DNA of 60,000 bases from positions 10,827,598 through 10,887,597 of the forward strand of contig CAIIXF020000001.1 of NCBI GenBank assembly GCA_903813345.2, given 5' to 3'. This DNA is from Owenia fusiformis. Lineage: Eukaryota; Annelida; Polychaeta; Sabellida; Oweniidae. Shown here piece by piece: positions 1-13,029 of the stretch (positions are counted from its first letter, which is position 1; each line of letters opens with the position of its first letter). The notes under the pieces are model-generated. The model saw nothing but the letters and a program-made list of their open reading frames with translations, was not told where the DNA came from and did no database searches. The translations under genes were made by a program, and so were the position numbers.

Positions 1-285
1 GTGGTGAATCTTGGAAACCATTGCATTTTAAAGAACCAATAGAGGAATGGGATTCAGGAACTCTTAGAACATATAGGGAAATTAACTGGTGATAATAGCA
101 TTCAGGAATCTTGAAATCGTGGCATTTGGGGCATTAAAATCCAACAGCATTTCGAGCATCCTGGACAGGACAACATTTAAGAATCTATTGGAGACAATGA
201 CATCTGGGTAATCTTAGACCAATTGTATGCAATGGCACTTGAACCATCTTGGAAATGATAGCATAGGACAACTGGGATTAGGACG
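1..285 (+). repeat. Degenerate minisatellite, unit about 25-30 bp
   Basis: Variants of GAATCTTGGAAACCATTGCATT recur with irregular spacing: GAATCTTGAAATCGTGGCATT, GAATCTATTGGAGACAATGACAT, CATCTTGGAAATGATAGCAT. The array seems to continue to the left of the window. Confidence 0.45.
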
Positions 286-1452
286 GAAGAATGGTAGAAA
301 GGGAGCACTAAAATTTCTAATTTATTTAACCGTGGGGATAAGATGGTGGAGTTTTCGGATGGCATCTTTGAAGAATAGTACTTTGGGAACTTTAGAAGGA
401 TGATATATTACTCAATTTGGATATATGGGTATGGTCATACTGACATTGGTCTCAATAAAAGACAAAAATAATAAAACTCTCCAATGAATCCTTACTTTAC
501 CACAAAGTTCAATAAAATGACTTACAATCATAATTCTTTTCCTTCTGACTGATTCCACGAAGAACTTATCAATCAAATGTTAGGAATGATAGCTTTAATT
601 GCAAGGCTGCGTGTACTAAGTTTTATGAGAATATCAATATCATTGTCAACCTTAAAATGGAGACTTGATTTCATTTTCTCAGCTAATTTTTCTTTTCAAA
701 TAGAGCTGCCTGTATTCTTCACAAAAAGCTCTTCACTCGAGTTATCCGTGTACAAGAGGTACTACAGATGTACGATAAAAGTACAGCATCTTCTGTGTAT
801 TTTAATATTTATTGGTGTCAGTATTTAATATTCTCTGCTTCTGCTATGTTAAAGTCGTGATCACCCTGACTTTTTTTAGAATGTTTGTGGTCTGGCTGCG
901 AGTTTGCTTAATCCAGGTCTAAATTATTGATTCTTTCGAGAGTTGAACTTGTCTATAGATCAATGATGTAGAAAAATACTTAATGTCTACTGAGTTTGGC
1001 ACACGTTTATCAAATCCCGCTCCTAGTTAAGTTGAACGATAGTCTCAGAAGGCATCCAGTGTATTTACAAACAAAAATTTTGTGAACAGATCACAGACTA
1101 ATGTAACAACCTCAATTTATTTGTTTTAAAAGTACATGGTTTGATTCATTTTGTCTTATTCATGGATTGATAAATGAAAGCATTATACTTTTTTTAAGTT
1201 TTTAAGTTTATGCTACTAATCCAGTCAAGAATGGTTCTTAGTAATCTCAATTTCGCGGCGTGTCATCTCAAATAGATAATTTTAGACCCAATAGACATGT
1301 TTCCAGTAGGATTTTTTAAATTCATCAGTATGTACAGAAAATATTTACAAAATTAAAAAAAATTAGAGAAAGGGATCTATTTTTTCCCTGAATTGTCCAT
1401 ACAGGACATGATTTCGCAGTAAAGGACACCTTATGAGACTATCACATGACTA
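286..1452. other. Non-coding, nothing recognised
   Basis: AT-rich sequence with only short random frames. No splice-bounded coding segment, RNA gene or repeat was identified by eye. Confidence 0.5.
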
Positions 1453-1600
1453 AACAAGGCGATAACACGCAAAATGTCACCACCTACCATTTGTTTCAGA
1501 TGTCCACTGCAGAAAGCCAAACACCAACCACCAAATGCAGAACACCATCCACAAGAGGTTTGAGACTATAACAATATGTCACCAATTGTGGTGATGACAT
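1453..1600 (+). repeat. AACAAGGCATTAACATGCAAAATGTCACC repeat, copy 1
   Basis: About 148 bases from AACAAGGCGATAACACGC to ATTGTGGTGATGACAT. The characteristic words are GCAAAATGTCACCACC, CCATTTGTTTCAGATG, CACCAACCACCAAATGC, ACCATCCACAAGAGG and GACTATAACAATATGTC. No RNA polymerase III boxes or TIRs were recognised. Confidence 0.8.
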
Positions 1601-3792
1601 ATAATGATAAAAGAAATAAAAAAAAAAAAAAATACTTTTTTCAATATAGAGGTGTCTTGACATCCTCTTTTCAGCCACTCAAGATTCACGAAAGAAAGCA
1701 GAGATATGCAGTACAAAATATACAACTTACCTATTTCAATGGAGTTGTCAATCCAGAATCATCATGTCCTATATAAGTTGGTCCTATGTGTAGGGTCGTA
1801 TATGATGATCCATGGGGCAGTGATCTGATAATATCCCCTTTGGCAGTTGCCTGGTTAACTACGAGGCAGTCACCTATTCCAGTTAACCCACGGCACCAGG
1901 GTCTCCACCTATCTTTAATATATGGCAGCGACTATAAGCATCTACTTTAATCTGATCTGGAAATATATAAATCAAATGATTTAATTTTCAGTATGAGAGT
2001 AAATGCACAATGACATGCCAGTTGCTAAAAGTACATGTGCTCAGAGTCTCTTACAATATATAATTAAAGCTTCTGACTCTTTTGAATCTTGAAGCTATTT
2101 GTTAGAATTTCTACTTTTCCCATATGTTCCTCAGGTTATCTATCCAACACTAAAGCCGGCTTCAAGCTTCTAAAATACTGAAAATATTTGATTATTACGA
2201 ACATTAGGTCTTTGCAGCCTCATAAACAAAACACCACATCCTGTGGTTACATGGAATGGCTCAAATGATAAGTGAAGTTGAAATGCAACCTTATGCATAT
2301 TAACTGATCATGTGAACGATATAATCCAAAGGCAGACGACAACCTCCTACATTATCCCACCTTCAATAGCAGGCATATTTTGGAAAACACTTTGCCTGTG
2401 GCCCCAATCTATCTAATTTGTAAAATCCAATGATCCCAGGCCATGTCTTTGATCTCTATTTGCCCAGATTTTCTCTAGAGTATTTATTTGTCACTTTGAC
2501 ACTAACCATCTATTATATTCCTAACAATTATTTTATAAACAGGAGTAATCTACACGCTTTTAAATACTGTATGTAAATTCACATGTAGTCAATCCGGTTT
2601 TTGTAGAATAGGTGATTGAATAAGTTTTCCTAGTAATAATACAAACCAGAAATTCAAATGACTCATCAATTTATAAATCTCCATAACAATTCTAATTTTG
2701 ACACTAGAAAGAAACTAAAGATACAATTCAATCCATCTGATTATGACAATTCAACGAGCAATCGATAAAACAAAAACAGAACAATCAATACAATAAAAGA
2801 GAACAATCAGAAAAATCAGAACAATATGATATCATATCTGAAACATAACATTTACTTACGAAACCATCATGCTTGTTTATCATTGCAATGCTAGGTTTTA
2901 TCTAGCACACAATCATAACATAAAATAATAAAAAAAACAATAACAATAAATATTACAATTCTAACATTTGCATGGATATAACTGCAATTTTGTTTACATA
3001 CAGATCAGCTGATCATCCACACATAAAATGTTATGGCGGTTATGTTTAATTGTAATAAAAACAAGACATACCATGATAAATATAAAAACATTTTATTGAT
3101 AAATTCAAAATGGCCACCATGTATTTACCCAGCATGCCCAAAACTGTATTAGAATTTGGTACCAGTTTACTCTTGCATCTGTAAAACTTTCAAATTAAGT
3201 GCATTTTTTGGGGGGAATTTTGATGATAAGATTCACGAGGCACCCAAAGATGTATCCACGCCTATCAACAGTAAATCACTTTTTCAAAGAGTGATAGTAT
3301 TGAGTAAAAAAATGAGCGAGATACAAACTTGAAATCAAGAAACATAGAACTGCTAGATAGAAGGTAGGACTAAAGCAGAATACAAAAATGGATTGATGTT
3401 TAAACAGCTGTTTTGAGGTATATTCTGTTGTCTGTTATACATTACAAAATGATGACTCATTCACAAGCTTAAATAATAGGGGTTTTCGAATGATATATTG
3501 CATATTTAAACCACCTACAATAAAGACAACAATCATATCCTGATTTCTATTTACCTGCATTTTATAGGGCACATTTACACATTTAAGTATTACATGGAAA
3601 CATGTTTAATTTTATGAATATAAATCTATCAATCATGAAATGTTTACTTATGTCATGTATTTTAAACAGGTAGCTCACCTACCTTTTTAATCAATAAAAA
3701 GAAGAAATATTCCTATAGCAACAGTGTTATCCTGGGGTTATTTTCTTAAGTGGGTTCAATATTTTCCAACAATTTGCTTCAATGCTGAAGAG
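1601..3792. other. Non-coding, nothing assigned
   Basis: AT-rich. A relatively GC-rich patch at about 1780-1930 (CCTGGTTAACTACGAGGCAG; CACGGCACCAGGGTCTCC) differs from its surroundings and may be a repeat fragment, but it has no second copy in this window that I noticed. Confidence 0.45.
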
Positions 3793-3912
3793 CCCATTGT
3801 AAAAGGTTGAAGACCATTGTAAAAGGTTGAAGACCATTGTAAAAGGTTGAAAACCATTGTAAAAGGTTGAAGACCATTGTAAAAGGTTGGAAACCATCGC
3901 AAAAGGTTGACC
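3793..3912 (+). repeat. 20-bp minisatellite, about six units
   Basis: The unit CCATTGTAAAAGGTTGAAGA is repeated head to tail with a few substitutions (AAAACC, GGAAACCATCGC) at the right end. It makes a spurious repetitive open frame on the minus strand. Confidence 0.92.
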
Positions 3913-4912
3913 TTGATATAAAAAGGTATGAGTATCAGAACCTAGACATTGAATAGGAAAAAATATACAGATAAGATTGAAATGACCCAAGAAGAAGCTG
4001 TCATAGTCTTTGATGAGAGTTTCTTAATAATAAATAAATGCCAAGTTACTTATGGAAGTACAAAAAATCAGTAAATGCTATTTTGATTAGGTAGTTTTTT
4101 TTTATAGGGTACCTTGATTTTAATAATTGAATTTTCAGTATTCCGACTGATTAAGGCCTGATCAAAGGCCTATCTTCAACTGTAAGAAATGGGTAATATG
4201 CATTTAGAAATCACTAAATTCTTATCCTATCACATAATAACATAACAAAAAAATAAATTGCCCGAGAGCAACTGTTATCATTATTTAAATCTAACCTAAG
4301 TATGTTAGCATATGTGTAATAATGACTCTCACTTAGAATATATGTCAACTAACACCTCTGTAAATCAATATTTCAGTGTAATCCTTTTTGACATATTCCT
4401 TTGTTTTTTAGCCTAAATGTATGTGGGTGTCACTGAAACTTGAGCACTCAATCCCACATTGCTATTGATGTTGATAATAATGAATTTCTCAATGGGGATA
4501 TTAAATGTTATAAACCAATGCAATGCTGTTTAGGATTTATGAAAAACATATATGATATTCCTATCAGAAATCTACATCAAAAGCGTTATATAGTTATATC
4601 ATTTAAAAGATTGTATTTGTCATTAGAATTTAGCAGAATAAGTAACATTGCACTTTTTTTTATCAAAAATACAAAATAGTCACCAAGTAATTTATCCATG
4701 TCCAAAACCTAATCATATCTTGGACCTAGTCTGCTCTTGTATCTGTTAAGTCTCACAGGTAGGTTTTTTTCTGGAGATTTGATGGCAAAATTATTATGGC
4801 ACGAACAGGCCAAATCAGGATTACCAAAGATCACCATCAACAAACACCACTCAGCTTTGAATGCCAGTCACAAAAATGGTGGCTCTAAACACAGCCAAAC
4901 AAAACAAGGCAT

Positions 4913-5034
4913 TAACATGCAAAATGTGCATCTACCATTTGTTACAAATACTGATGCCAAACATCAACCACCGAACATCATCTACAAGAAAGTTGGACAC
5001 TATAACAATATGTCACAACTTCTGTTGTAGACAT
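4913..5034 (+). repeat. AACAAGGCATTAACATGC repeat, copy 2
   Basis: Matches the 1453-1600 copy: AACAAGGCATTAACATGCAA, CCATTTGTTACAAATACTG, CATCAACCACCGAACATC, GTTGGACACTATAACAATATG. The two overlapping frames across it are by-products. Confidence 0.8.
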
Positions 5035-5398
5035 AAAAACTGCAAGGGAAATACCATACATGTAAAATATTGGGCAAAATGTATAATATGATGATTTGAT
5101 GTAAGACTTAATAAGGTAATGTGTAAAATACTGATGCAATACAGAATTTGGATATATGTACCACAGGGACTTCACATAAGACTACCTAGTATGAAAAATA
5201 TTGCAGTATAGGTCATGGTATTTATGGTAATGATACCATATACCTGATGCAACATAAAAACGACATCAGGACATGACTCACTTAACAATAATTGATTTGA
5301 TAAATATGGTCTAATATTGCAATCAATGAGCAAAGTGGCAGCCAATGTATTCACAACAGTATGCAGTTAAGTCATCAACACTTGCTCGATTTGAAAAA

Positions 5399-5602
5399 TC
5401 AATGAGGCACTTCATTAATCAGCTGCTGAACATTGATTGAACAACTTTCAAGTTCATGACTAATTCGTTTAATAAAAATGATGCAGTTATAGCATTTGAT
5501 AACCGGTGTTTTTCCATTGTTTTTAACAGCTGTTTTTTGGCAACTGTGAAACGGACATATCATGGGAGAGTTGTGATCAAACATAGCCAATACAATAAAC
5601 AT
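5399..5602 (-). other. Small open frame with zinc-ribbon-like cysteines
   Basis: The minus-strand frame contains CPFHSC, eighteen residues later CYNC, then FIKRISHELESCS. The C-x4-C ... C-x2-C layout is reminiscent of a small zinc ribbon. There is no recognised family and no neighbouring gene. It is probably a decayed mobile-element coding piece or a chance frame. Confidence 0.2.
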
Positions 5603-5612
5603 AATAATGATG

Positions 5613-5664
5613 TATCATGATCTTTGTTCTGTTATATGCACTTTTTTGTTCTGTTATATGCACA
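5613..5664 (+). repeat. Short tandem repeat, 23 bp x 2
   Basis: TTTGTTCTGTTATATGCAC is repeated twice in direct succession. Confidence 0.8.
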
Positions 5665-6460
5665 TTTTCTATCCATACTTTTGTTAAAATGAGTGATTGT
5701 AGATTATAAACCAATGAGTTAGTGAGTTACTATTCCTGTTTCCCCCTACTGATATTCAAAGACCAAATGCTATTAAAATGCCGTTTTCTGCATTAAAACC
5801 TCATATGATCAATGATGTCATACTAAGCTATGATTTGGCTTCATTGATTTCTTAGAATCGATGATGTCACAGCAACCGCTCAAGTGTTGTTTTTAAAAAC
5901 TAATCCACAAAGGCGACACCAGATGTAACCTTATAATCCGATATAATAGATAGCATTATACTAAAAACACATTTGTCATCATATAGATCAATGTATGATA
6001 TCAAAATTGATATGTTTTATTACTCAAGTCGATTGCATTTACAGTTTATTTCATGTGTTTCAAACCAAACAATAGGCGATTGTAAAACCTCTATGTCAAA
6101 ATAACTTGCAAAATGATATTGTACAAAATGATCTGTACCATTTTGCTGAGATTTGTTTTTTCATAACATATATTTTATCAGATAAGTTCTACCTATAATA
6201 ATTTTGGGATAATCTGATCCCTTGAAAATGAGGATGAATCCGTGTCAGCACAATTCATTTAACATAAAGTACTCTAATGTTTCCCTAACACTGTAAGTAA
6301 ACAATGTCAGGCCTTATCGATGGAAATGAATGGGCTATTGTTTTCATCATTAATTTTCATGTTAGAAGAATCCAAATAAAGAATTGCATATAATTATTGA
6401 CATTATAAGATCAATGAATAGTTATGAAATGAACTATTGCTGAATACCTCTGTGTCAAAA
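5665..6460. other. Non-coding, nothing recognised
   Basis: AT-rich, with no coherent frame or repeat identified. Confidence 0.45.
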
Positions 6461-6611
6461 GACGAGGCATGCAAAATGTCACAACCTGTCATTTGTTACA
6501 GATGCTGGACATCGGCTGCCAAAAACTAACTGCAGAACACCCAACTGCCGAACATCATCAACATAAAAGCTGGAGACTACAACAAAATGTCACCACTTGT
6601 GGTGGTAACAT
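6461..6611 (+). repeat. AACAAGGCATTAACATGC repeat, copy 3
   Basis: Recognised by GCATGCAAAATGTCACAACC, CATTTGTTACAGATGC, CCGAACATCATC, GCTGGAGACTACAAC and CACCACTTGTGGTGGTAACAT. The last contains the palindrome CACCACTTGTGGTG near the 3' end of the family. Confidence 0.8.
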
Positions 6612-7391
6612 GGTATCTCATAATGCATGGACATTATAAACATTCAGATTTCACATAACAATTTAATTTGATTTTCAGGAGTTTATAAATATATCCTTGA
6701 AATATGAATAAAATGCAAAATAAAACTCGGAAAGATAACATCTCACAAATATTATCAAGATTCTTCACTTTTAAGCAGGTAAAATTAACCGTAGCAAGGT
6801 GAAATTAAAACATGGTAGTTTCCTCTCACATTGCTCCAGAGCCTCTGAATTATTGCAACAGTTATTCTTCATGAAATAGGACCTGAAAATCAATACTCGG
6901 TCAAGGCAAACATTTTTATCTCAGCGGCTCATTTTTATTGGTAAAGCAATTGACAATGCTTTATTGCTCCAAGTATTTAAGATGTAAATGGTGAATTACT
7001 GTATCTCATATAAAATATATGCTTTATGATGCTTGCCATCTCTTTGTATAATATTAAACCAAAAAGTCAATATAACTAAATCAAATAATTTGTAAAATTT
7101 TGTTAATTTCGAAGAATTATTTCAAAGAAATACTTACAAGGTAATAACACAAGAAAATGTCACCACCTCGTTACAATGACTAAAGTGTAACAACTCGTTA
7201 GAAAAGCCATGAACACTAAATGCCACCAATCTACCTGAAATGAAGCATTTTTTGTTAGAAAAATTCAACTCCTTTAAACAACCTCAAATATTAAGAGATG
7301 CCATTATCAATCAATCAAACATGTAATTATTTACTAAAACTTGTCTATTTTATTTGACAAGCCAAATTTCACATTCATTCAATACTTAGAG
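6612..7391. other. Non-coding, weak repeat remnant
   Basis: Mostly featureless AT-rich sequence. 7137-7200 (ACAAGGTAATAACACAAGAAAATGTCACCACC) is a short degraded piece of the same AACAAGGC repeat. Confidence 0.45.
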
Positions 7392-7503
7392 GTTATGTCA
7401 CTATGACGTGAAATATGCCTGAGTTCTCCCAATATAGGCCGACCTTGGGAGGCTCTATATTTGGGCAAGAACGAAGGCATATTTCACGTCATAGTGACAT
7501 AAC
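7392..7503. repeat. Perfect 29-bp inverted repeat hairpin
   Basis: Arms 7392-7420 and 7475-7503 are exact complements (GTTATGTCACTATGACGTGA...). The 54-base loop is partly self-complementary (CCAATATAGGCC / GGCTCTATATTTGG). Adjacent sequence to about 7702 has a second weaker inverted pair, GTATTACATGCCT at 7508 and AGGTATGTAATAC near 7690, so the whole may be a ~315-bp compound element. Confidence 0.85.
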
Positions 7504-7703
7504 TGATGTATTACATGCCTTTGTTCCCATGGTTACTTTGTATCAATGACGTGACGTCATGATATTATCATGGTTTTTAAAGAAATCTAATATCAAAACG
7601 AGGTAAGCGGGCTATATCGGGGTAATCGGGCAATATCGGTGGATATAGCTCGCTAACTTTCCCATTGACTTCCATACAAATGCTTCGCTAGGTATGTAAT
7701 ACA

Positions 7704-9317
7704 AGAAAATATACTTCACTTCCAAAAATGTGCAATTAATGTAGATTTGTCATAGATTCATTACTTAGATGATAATGCTGAGTTATTGGTACATTGTACT
7801 AATGTTTACATAATGGCGCTTAATAATTTATTATGGAATACTTATCATTATCTACTTCAATTAATTATACCATAAATAACAGACCTTCAAGTTACCATGA
7901 ACTTTTGCTTGCTGATTTCCTAGTCTCATTTGAACGAATATAAAATTAAAATGTCACATAGCAAGTAAATACATAAACCTGAAATATATTGAAGCAAGTT
8001 AACCTGAAGTAATTTATGATGGGTATTTTCAATTTTATAACAAGTATTTTCAAAGCAAAAAATCTCAGAACAAAGAAATACAAAAGTTAAACAATAGCTC
8101 ACCATGTGAGTGAGCTAAAAAATATCATGGAAAGTATATATAAAGTTGAAATGTGTCTTGTGTCATGGTAATACAAAGCTGACATATAAATCTAAATGCA
8201 ATTGAATCGCCTGATCTGGACCAATTCTTTCCACAAATTGGATAACAAAATTCTAACACAATCCAGAATGACTATAGGTAATAACAAAGGACAGAGAACA
8301 CCAATACAGTGAATATTGACATATTTTCTACGACATTGTCATGCAATCATAAAAATATTAGTTGTTCTTTATTCAATAACTTCTCGAAGTGAAAGACATT
8401 CTTAGAAGTTAAAATGAGCTGAGAAATTACGATATATCAGTATTTCTTCTCATAGATTTTTATATTTAAAAAGTACTCAAGGATCCGTGATGAAATCATT
8501 ACACTCAACCATGAACTGATTATTAAAATCAAATTACAGAACATGAAACAATCCAACAAAACCATTGAAAGGTGAGATAAAACAAAATGATTGATGGTTC
8601 AATCAAACATCAATCTGTTAATCCCTCATTACAATTGGTCTCGTAATCTGTAAAGTACCAGATTTTTCTCGTCGATCATCTATCCAACTAACTATCTCAA
8701 AGTTTTTCATATAAAACAGTTTAACAATCAAAAATATAAAAATATAAAGGCACCTACATCTTTGATTTTTGTATCCGGTATCCTATTCTATGAAACAATC
8801 AAGTGGAATTAATCCGATTCGAGTCAATTGTACATACAGCAGGCCGTCTTACGATGTTCATTCATGATTCTCCTTCTTCTGTCTGAGAGATTTAATCAAT
8901 GAACAAGGCATACCAATACTCTCCAGCACATCGTCACAGTGACAACCAACCCCCCATAAAGGTATTGATTTCTCCTAAGAACTCTGTTAGGAGAATTGGT
9001 ATTATTCACTGTGAAACTGTTACGTCAATTGAGAATCGTTTCAAACGGTTTCCATCTTCAGGACAAATCATGCACTATAATATTGGCAGTCGGAATCATT
9101 AATAGTAAGACAACTGTATAGAAGATGCCTCCAGAATAACCGCAATCTTTTTATTCCTTTACATAATTGAGGTTTTCCCTCTAAGTCTAATGTACCAACT
9201 GAATATATAAACAAGAACAAAAAGTATGAGTATGTCCGCATCTTTGGGGAATAATTTAATCCAAATCTTTATGCACTGAAATATCTTGAACTTGGAGTGA
9301 ATCGTAATATTGGTTTC
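7704..9317. other. Non-coding, nothing recognised
   Basis: AT-rich. A 67-codon frame at 8899-9102 has no recognisable motif and is not called. Confidence 0.4.
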
Positions 9318-10068
9318 TATGGATAGACTGCGGACTATTCTGTAGAAGTGCTCTAGAAATGGATCTCGCTTTTCATGGAAGGTCACACATTCCAACATAT
9401 TTCAAACAATTTGTATGATTATAATAGACACTTTCTGGGTAGTTGGACTTTATGTAGGGGTGGCAGAAGGCCCTCAGGCCAATTTATACCCCTACCCCAA
9501 GAAAACCTTGGGGGTACTTTAATACCACCCAATAAAAATAATACTAATGCATATCAGATATTCATCGTTTTATAGTGGGTAGTGCATGCCATGGTTAGTC
9601 AGTGCCAGAAATTTCCAATCTCTGACTTATATGGTTACCATGGAAACAGTATTTATATCTCACAATCTTCTCAATTTGACCCCGTCCCAAATGTGTCCTT
9701 AAGTTCTCAAAGTGAAATATTTGCAAATCTGTTTGGATTTTGTGGCTGCAACTTTGTCAAAAGTTGAATTAATACGTATGTATTCACACTAAAGCACTAA
9801 AAACTTGATATAATGATCTCATAAATTAATAATATTTATCAAATGTAGTCACACACAACTGCTTTTAGGGAAAAGTGGGCGTGGCACTTTTTGGTACTTG
9901 TGTAATTGTTGCAGCATTAAATGAAAAATACTTATTACACTAACAACAATTGACATTTAATTAGCATCTACTAACATTGTGTAACATTGTAGTATGTTCA
10001 TTATCATTATTAGATACTTTAAATATTTTATATAAGTGTTATCATGACCCTTCCCTATCATAGGTCAT
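9318..10068 (+). mobile_element. Long dispersed repeat, left arm of inverted pair
   Basis: About 750 bases homologous in reverse orientation to 13030-13775. Shared words include CACTTTCTGGGTAGTTGGAC, TCATGGAAGGTCACACATTC, GGTTACCATGGAAAC, GTGGGCGTGGCACTTTTTGG and AAGTGTTATCATGA. Short frames in both copies are similar because the DNA is, but no intact protein is evident. It is a non-autonomous element of unknown class. Confidence 0.85.
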
Positions 10069-10254
10069 TAATGGTCAAATTAACTTTTAAGTCCTAGAGG
10101 TCCATAGTCTTTTTAGCTTGTCAAAGTCGTATTCATTGACTTGAAGCTAGAATATAAATAGTTTCATTGATCAAGAGCTATGAGTTAAAATTGATTAATA
10201 CATTTGTCAGGGTTAGAGCCATTTTATGCAATTGAAAAGTAATGGACCGACACT

Positions 10255-10310
10255 GATTAGTACCAAGTGAAGGTAACGGCCGTAACCTTCGCATCTAAGA
10301 TGGTGGACAG
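10255..10310 (-). repeat. Palindromic GGTAACGGCCGTTACC repeat, copy 1
   Basis: On the minus strand it reads CCATCTTAGATGCGAAGGTTACGGCCGTTACCTTCACTTGG (in pieces: CCATCTTAGATGCGAAGG, TTACGGCCGTTACC, TTCACTTGG). It matches 36010-36055 and 46585-46632. Confidence 0.75.
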
Positions 10311-11890
10311 TAATTGTCGATTTTGATATTTTTAATTTTCAATGAATTAAACTACTTTAGAGTTGATGTTATGCTTTGACATTTGCACCAAATCAGGCTT
10401 AAATGACATTGGAACCATAGATGTAGTAAACATGAATAAACGATATGTGAAATGTTATGCCCTGCCTTAATACATAACTAAGATTTTCTCGGATAAATGG
10501 TGTCTTACAATTGACTAACTGATTCTATTATCAACATCAGGTAATGCATGATCTATCCAATGGATTAACGAAAATACTTGATTCCAATATGGCAAAATAA
10601 ATTATTCCATGTATGAATTGCATAGTGCATCATTTTGCAGATATTACATAATGCATTCATTGACTCATGGTCAACAAGGTACGGGTAAAACTCCTTTTAG
10701 TATTTCACAAAATAAAGAAATATAAACAATTTACACATTTCTGAAATGCTGTACCATTAGTGATTCCTTCGACCTAGAAAGTGGTTTGTTATGTTAAAAC
10801 CTAAAATAATATCTAAACAAATCTGTTTAGTGTATAACAAACAATAAAAGTTAATATGTTTAATATCAAATACTATTAGACATATGAATATAACCTAAAA
10901 TAAGAAATCTTGTTCTCGTATTCCATTTTAAAATTGGTTGAATGATTTTGGCACAGTAGAAATGATGGTCATGATTAAATGTTATATGTAATATGCCCTG
11001 ATGCTGTAACATCAATGGTCCTTTATAATCAGGTATGACTGAAATACTGGACAAGATCTTATAAGGTTACAGTTTCCATATAACGTATGTTCCATATTAC
11101 TACCCCAAATCTCCATTGTGTAAGTTTATGAGTCATTATCCCTCATAGTTTATTATGGCAAATGCCTATCCTTGTCTAGAATATGTCATTTTATCAATTT
11201 TATAAACAAGTATACAATTACACGCCCCCCCCCCCTCCTCCCACACCAAAACTCCATTTTCTTTATCAAATCTTTCTACCTCTATCTGTTATGATTCTCT
11301 GTCAGGCTTCCCCAATTTTCCATACTGTCAAGTAAACATCTAAATAGGATAGTTCTAGCTATTGCTGTTGTTTTGAAATGTTGACTTTTCTTGGGGAAAT
11401 ATTGTTTCAATTCTGACAGAAGTTTTTAGCCAATATCATTCAATTTATCAATATCCAAACGCAGGGTTTCAGAAAGTATGCATTTTGTTTGTGCCTGTAT
11501 TTTCATCATGTGTACTTATTAAGACAGCTATATTTAAACGTAAATACATTAAAACATGATACATATAATCTTTTGACAATTTCTTCAGTAAAGTGGCCAT
11601 TTTGAGAAATGATATATAGCTTGTACCTTTGTTTGATGCTCAACAAGATGTTCGACTGGATTTGCCTTTGTCTAATTCATATATATACCAAATACGAGAA
11701 TCAGAATCTTATTCTACAAAACGGGTGTTCATGGAAGTAGCACTAATTATTGCATCATTGCTATAAATCGTGTGATTTGATTGGCTAATTCAGAACCATG
11801 TGACTAAAAATACCAGCGTATTTCACAGCTCACTGAATTATTTCCATATTTAAAAGACGTATTGTCCAGCGTATTGCCCGCCTGGGGATT
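10311..11890. other. Non-coding, with a C homopolymer
   Basis: No gene found. 11224-11236 is a run of about 13 C. The remainder is featureless AT-rich sequence. Confidence 0.45.
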
Positions 11891-11902
11891 CTGACAACTG
11901 CA

Positions 11903-11980
11903 CTTTCAATGATTTTTGCAACATGTATTACCATTGCCGTACGGGCTGCGGGCAATACATATTGCAAAAATCATTGAAAG
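11903..11980. repeat. 27-bp inverted repeat hairpin
   Basis: CTTTCAATGATTTTTGCAAC... (11903-11929) and its complement (11954-11980) match with one mismatch across a 24-base loop. GTATTGCCCGCC and AGGTATTGCCCTCC lie just outside on either side. It is probably a small MITE or the centre of one. Confidence 0.8.
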
Positions 11981-13029
11981 ATGAACAGGTATTGCCCTCC
12001 ATAGAATGAAATATTTGCTTAAGCAGTAAAAACATTTCTTACTGTTTCGGGCTTAATATCAATTTTGTTATAAACTGAACAAAGCGGCACCTTTAACATG
12101 CAGCTAATTCTCCCATCTAACCAAGAGAGCCACTTTTAATATATCGAAATTTAAAAATTGCCTCTGATTCAATTTGTTCAATCAAATCTAAAATGGTAAT
12201 ACCTTTTTACTGCTTCGAACTTCCTTATATTTTATACCATTGGGGTAGGATGTTTGTCTCTTTCAATTAATGCTTTCACCAGAAACATGGATATCACTAA
12301 TTTTGATTCATATTTAAAATGGTGTGCATGAATAGACCTGTGTATTTTATACCAAATAGAGACACTTCCCTGGAGAGTTCTAAATCTCTATATGTTAACA
12401 GCCTAGTTCCCACATCCCTTGTTGACTTTGCTTCCATATTTCCTGTGAAGCCGTGGAACAGTTCTCTTGTTCTTCACAATTTTCCATTTTTAAATCAGCA
12501 ATAAAGAATAATGGGTTAAATTATCAAATAATGAAAAAGTTGCAAATTATGAGATTTGTTATAGCTTCGAAATCTTGCTGAAGTGTAGTTTAACTATAGG
12601 TTAACAGGCTAAATTCTCATTGAGATAATTTTAAAGAATCTTAAACATTGACTTATTGTTTCAGTGGTCCTATTAAAGTTCATGTGTACACAATCTGAAC
12701 AACATCCAGTTTCAAACACTTCTGATTATCATCAAGTTTCAAACACAATCTGAACATCATCAAATTCAATGCAAATGCAGTTTTACTTTAATCCAACAGA
12801 ACGAATATGGTAAATCAATAGACTAAGTGACACATGTCAAGTCAATGGTAAATACTTGTATCTAGCCCAACTAGCACAAGTGCTGCCATCTACCGACTAG
12901 TATCAATCCATCTATCCATATACATAGCACCTAATGAGGTCACGACTTCAGGTAAAGCTTTTTCCCTTGTCTATGGTAAAAAATAAGTTAAACAGAAAAG
13001 TTAGTTTGACACCATTTGTGATGCCCACC
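11981..13029. other. Non-coding, nothing recognised
   Basis: No convincing frame. The word CATCAAGTTTCAAACACAATCTG is partly repeated at 12700-12750. Confidence 0.4.

Noticed and set aside
3727-3990. 87-residue frame with a repeated Leu-Gln-Trp-Ser pattern
   Set aside because: Translation of the 20-bp minisatellite.
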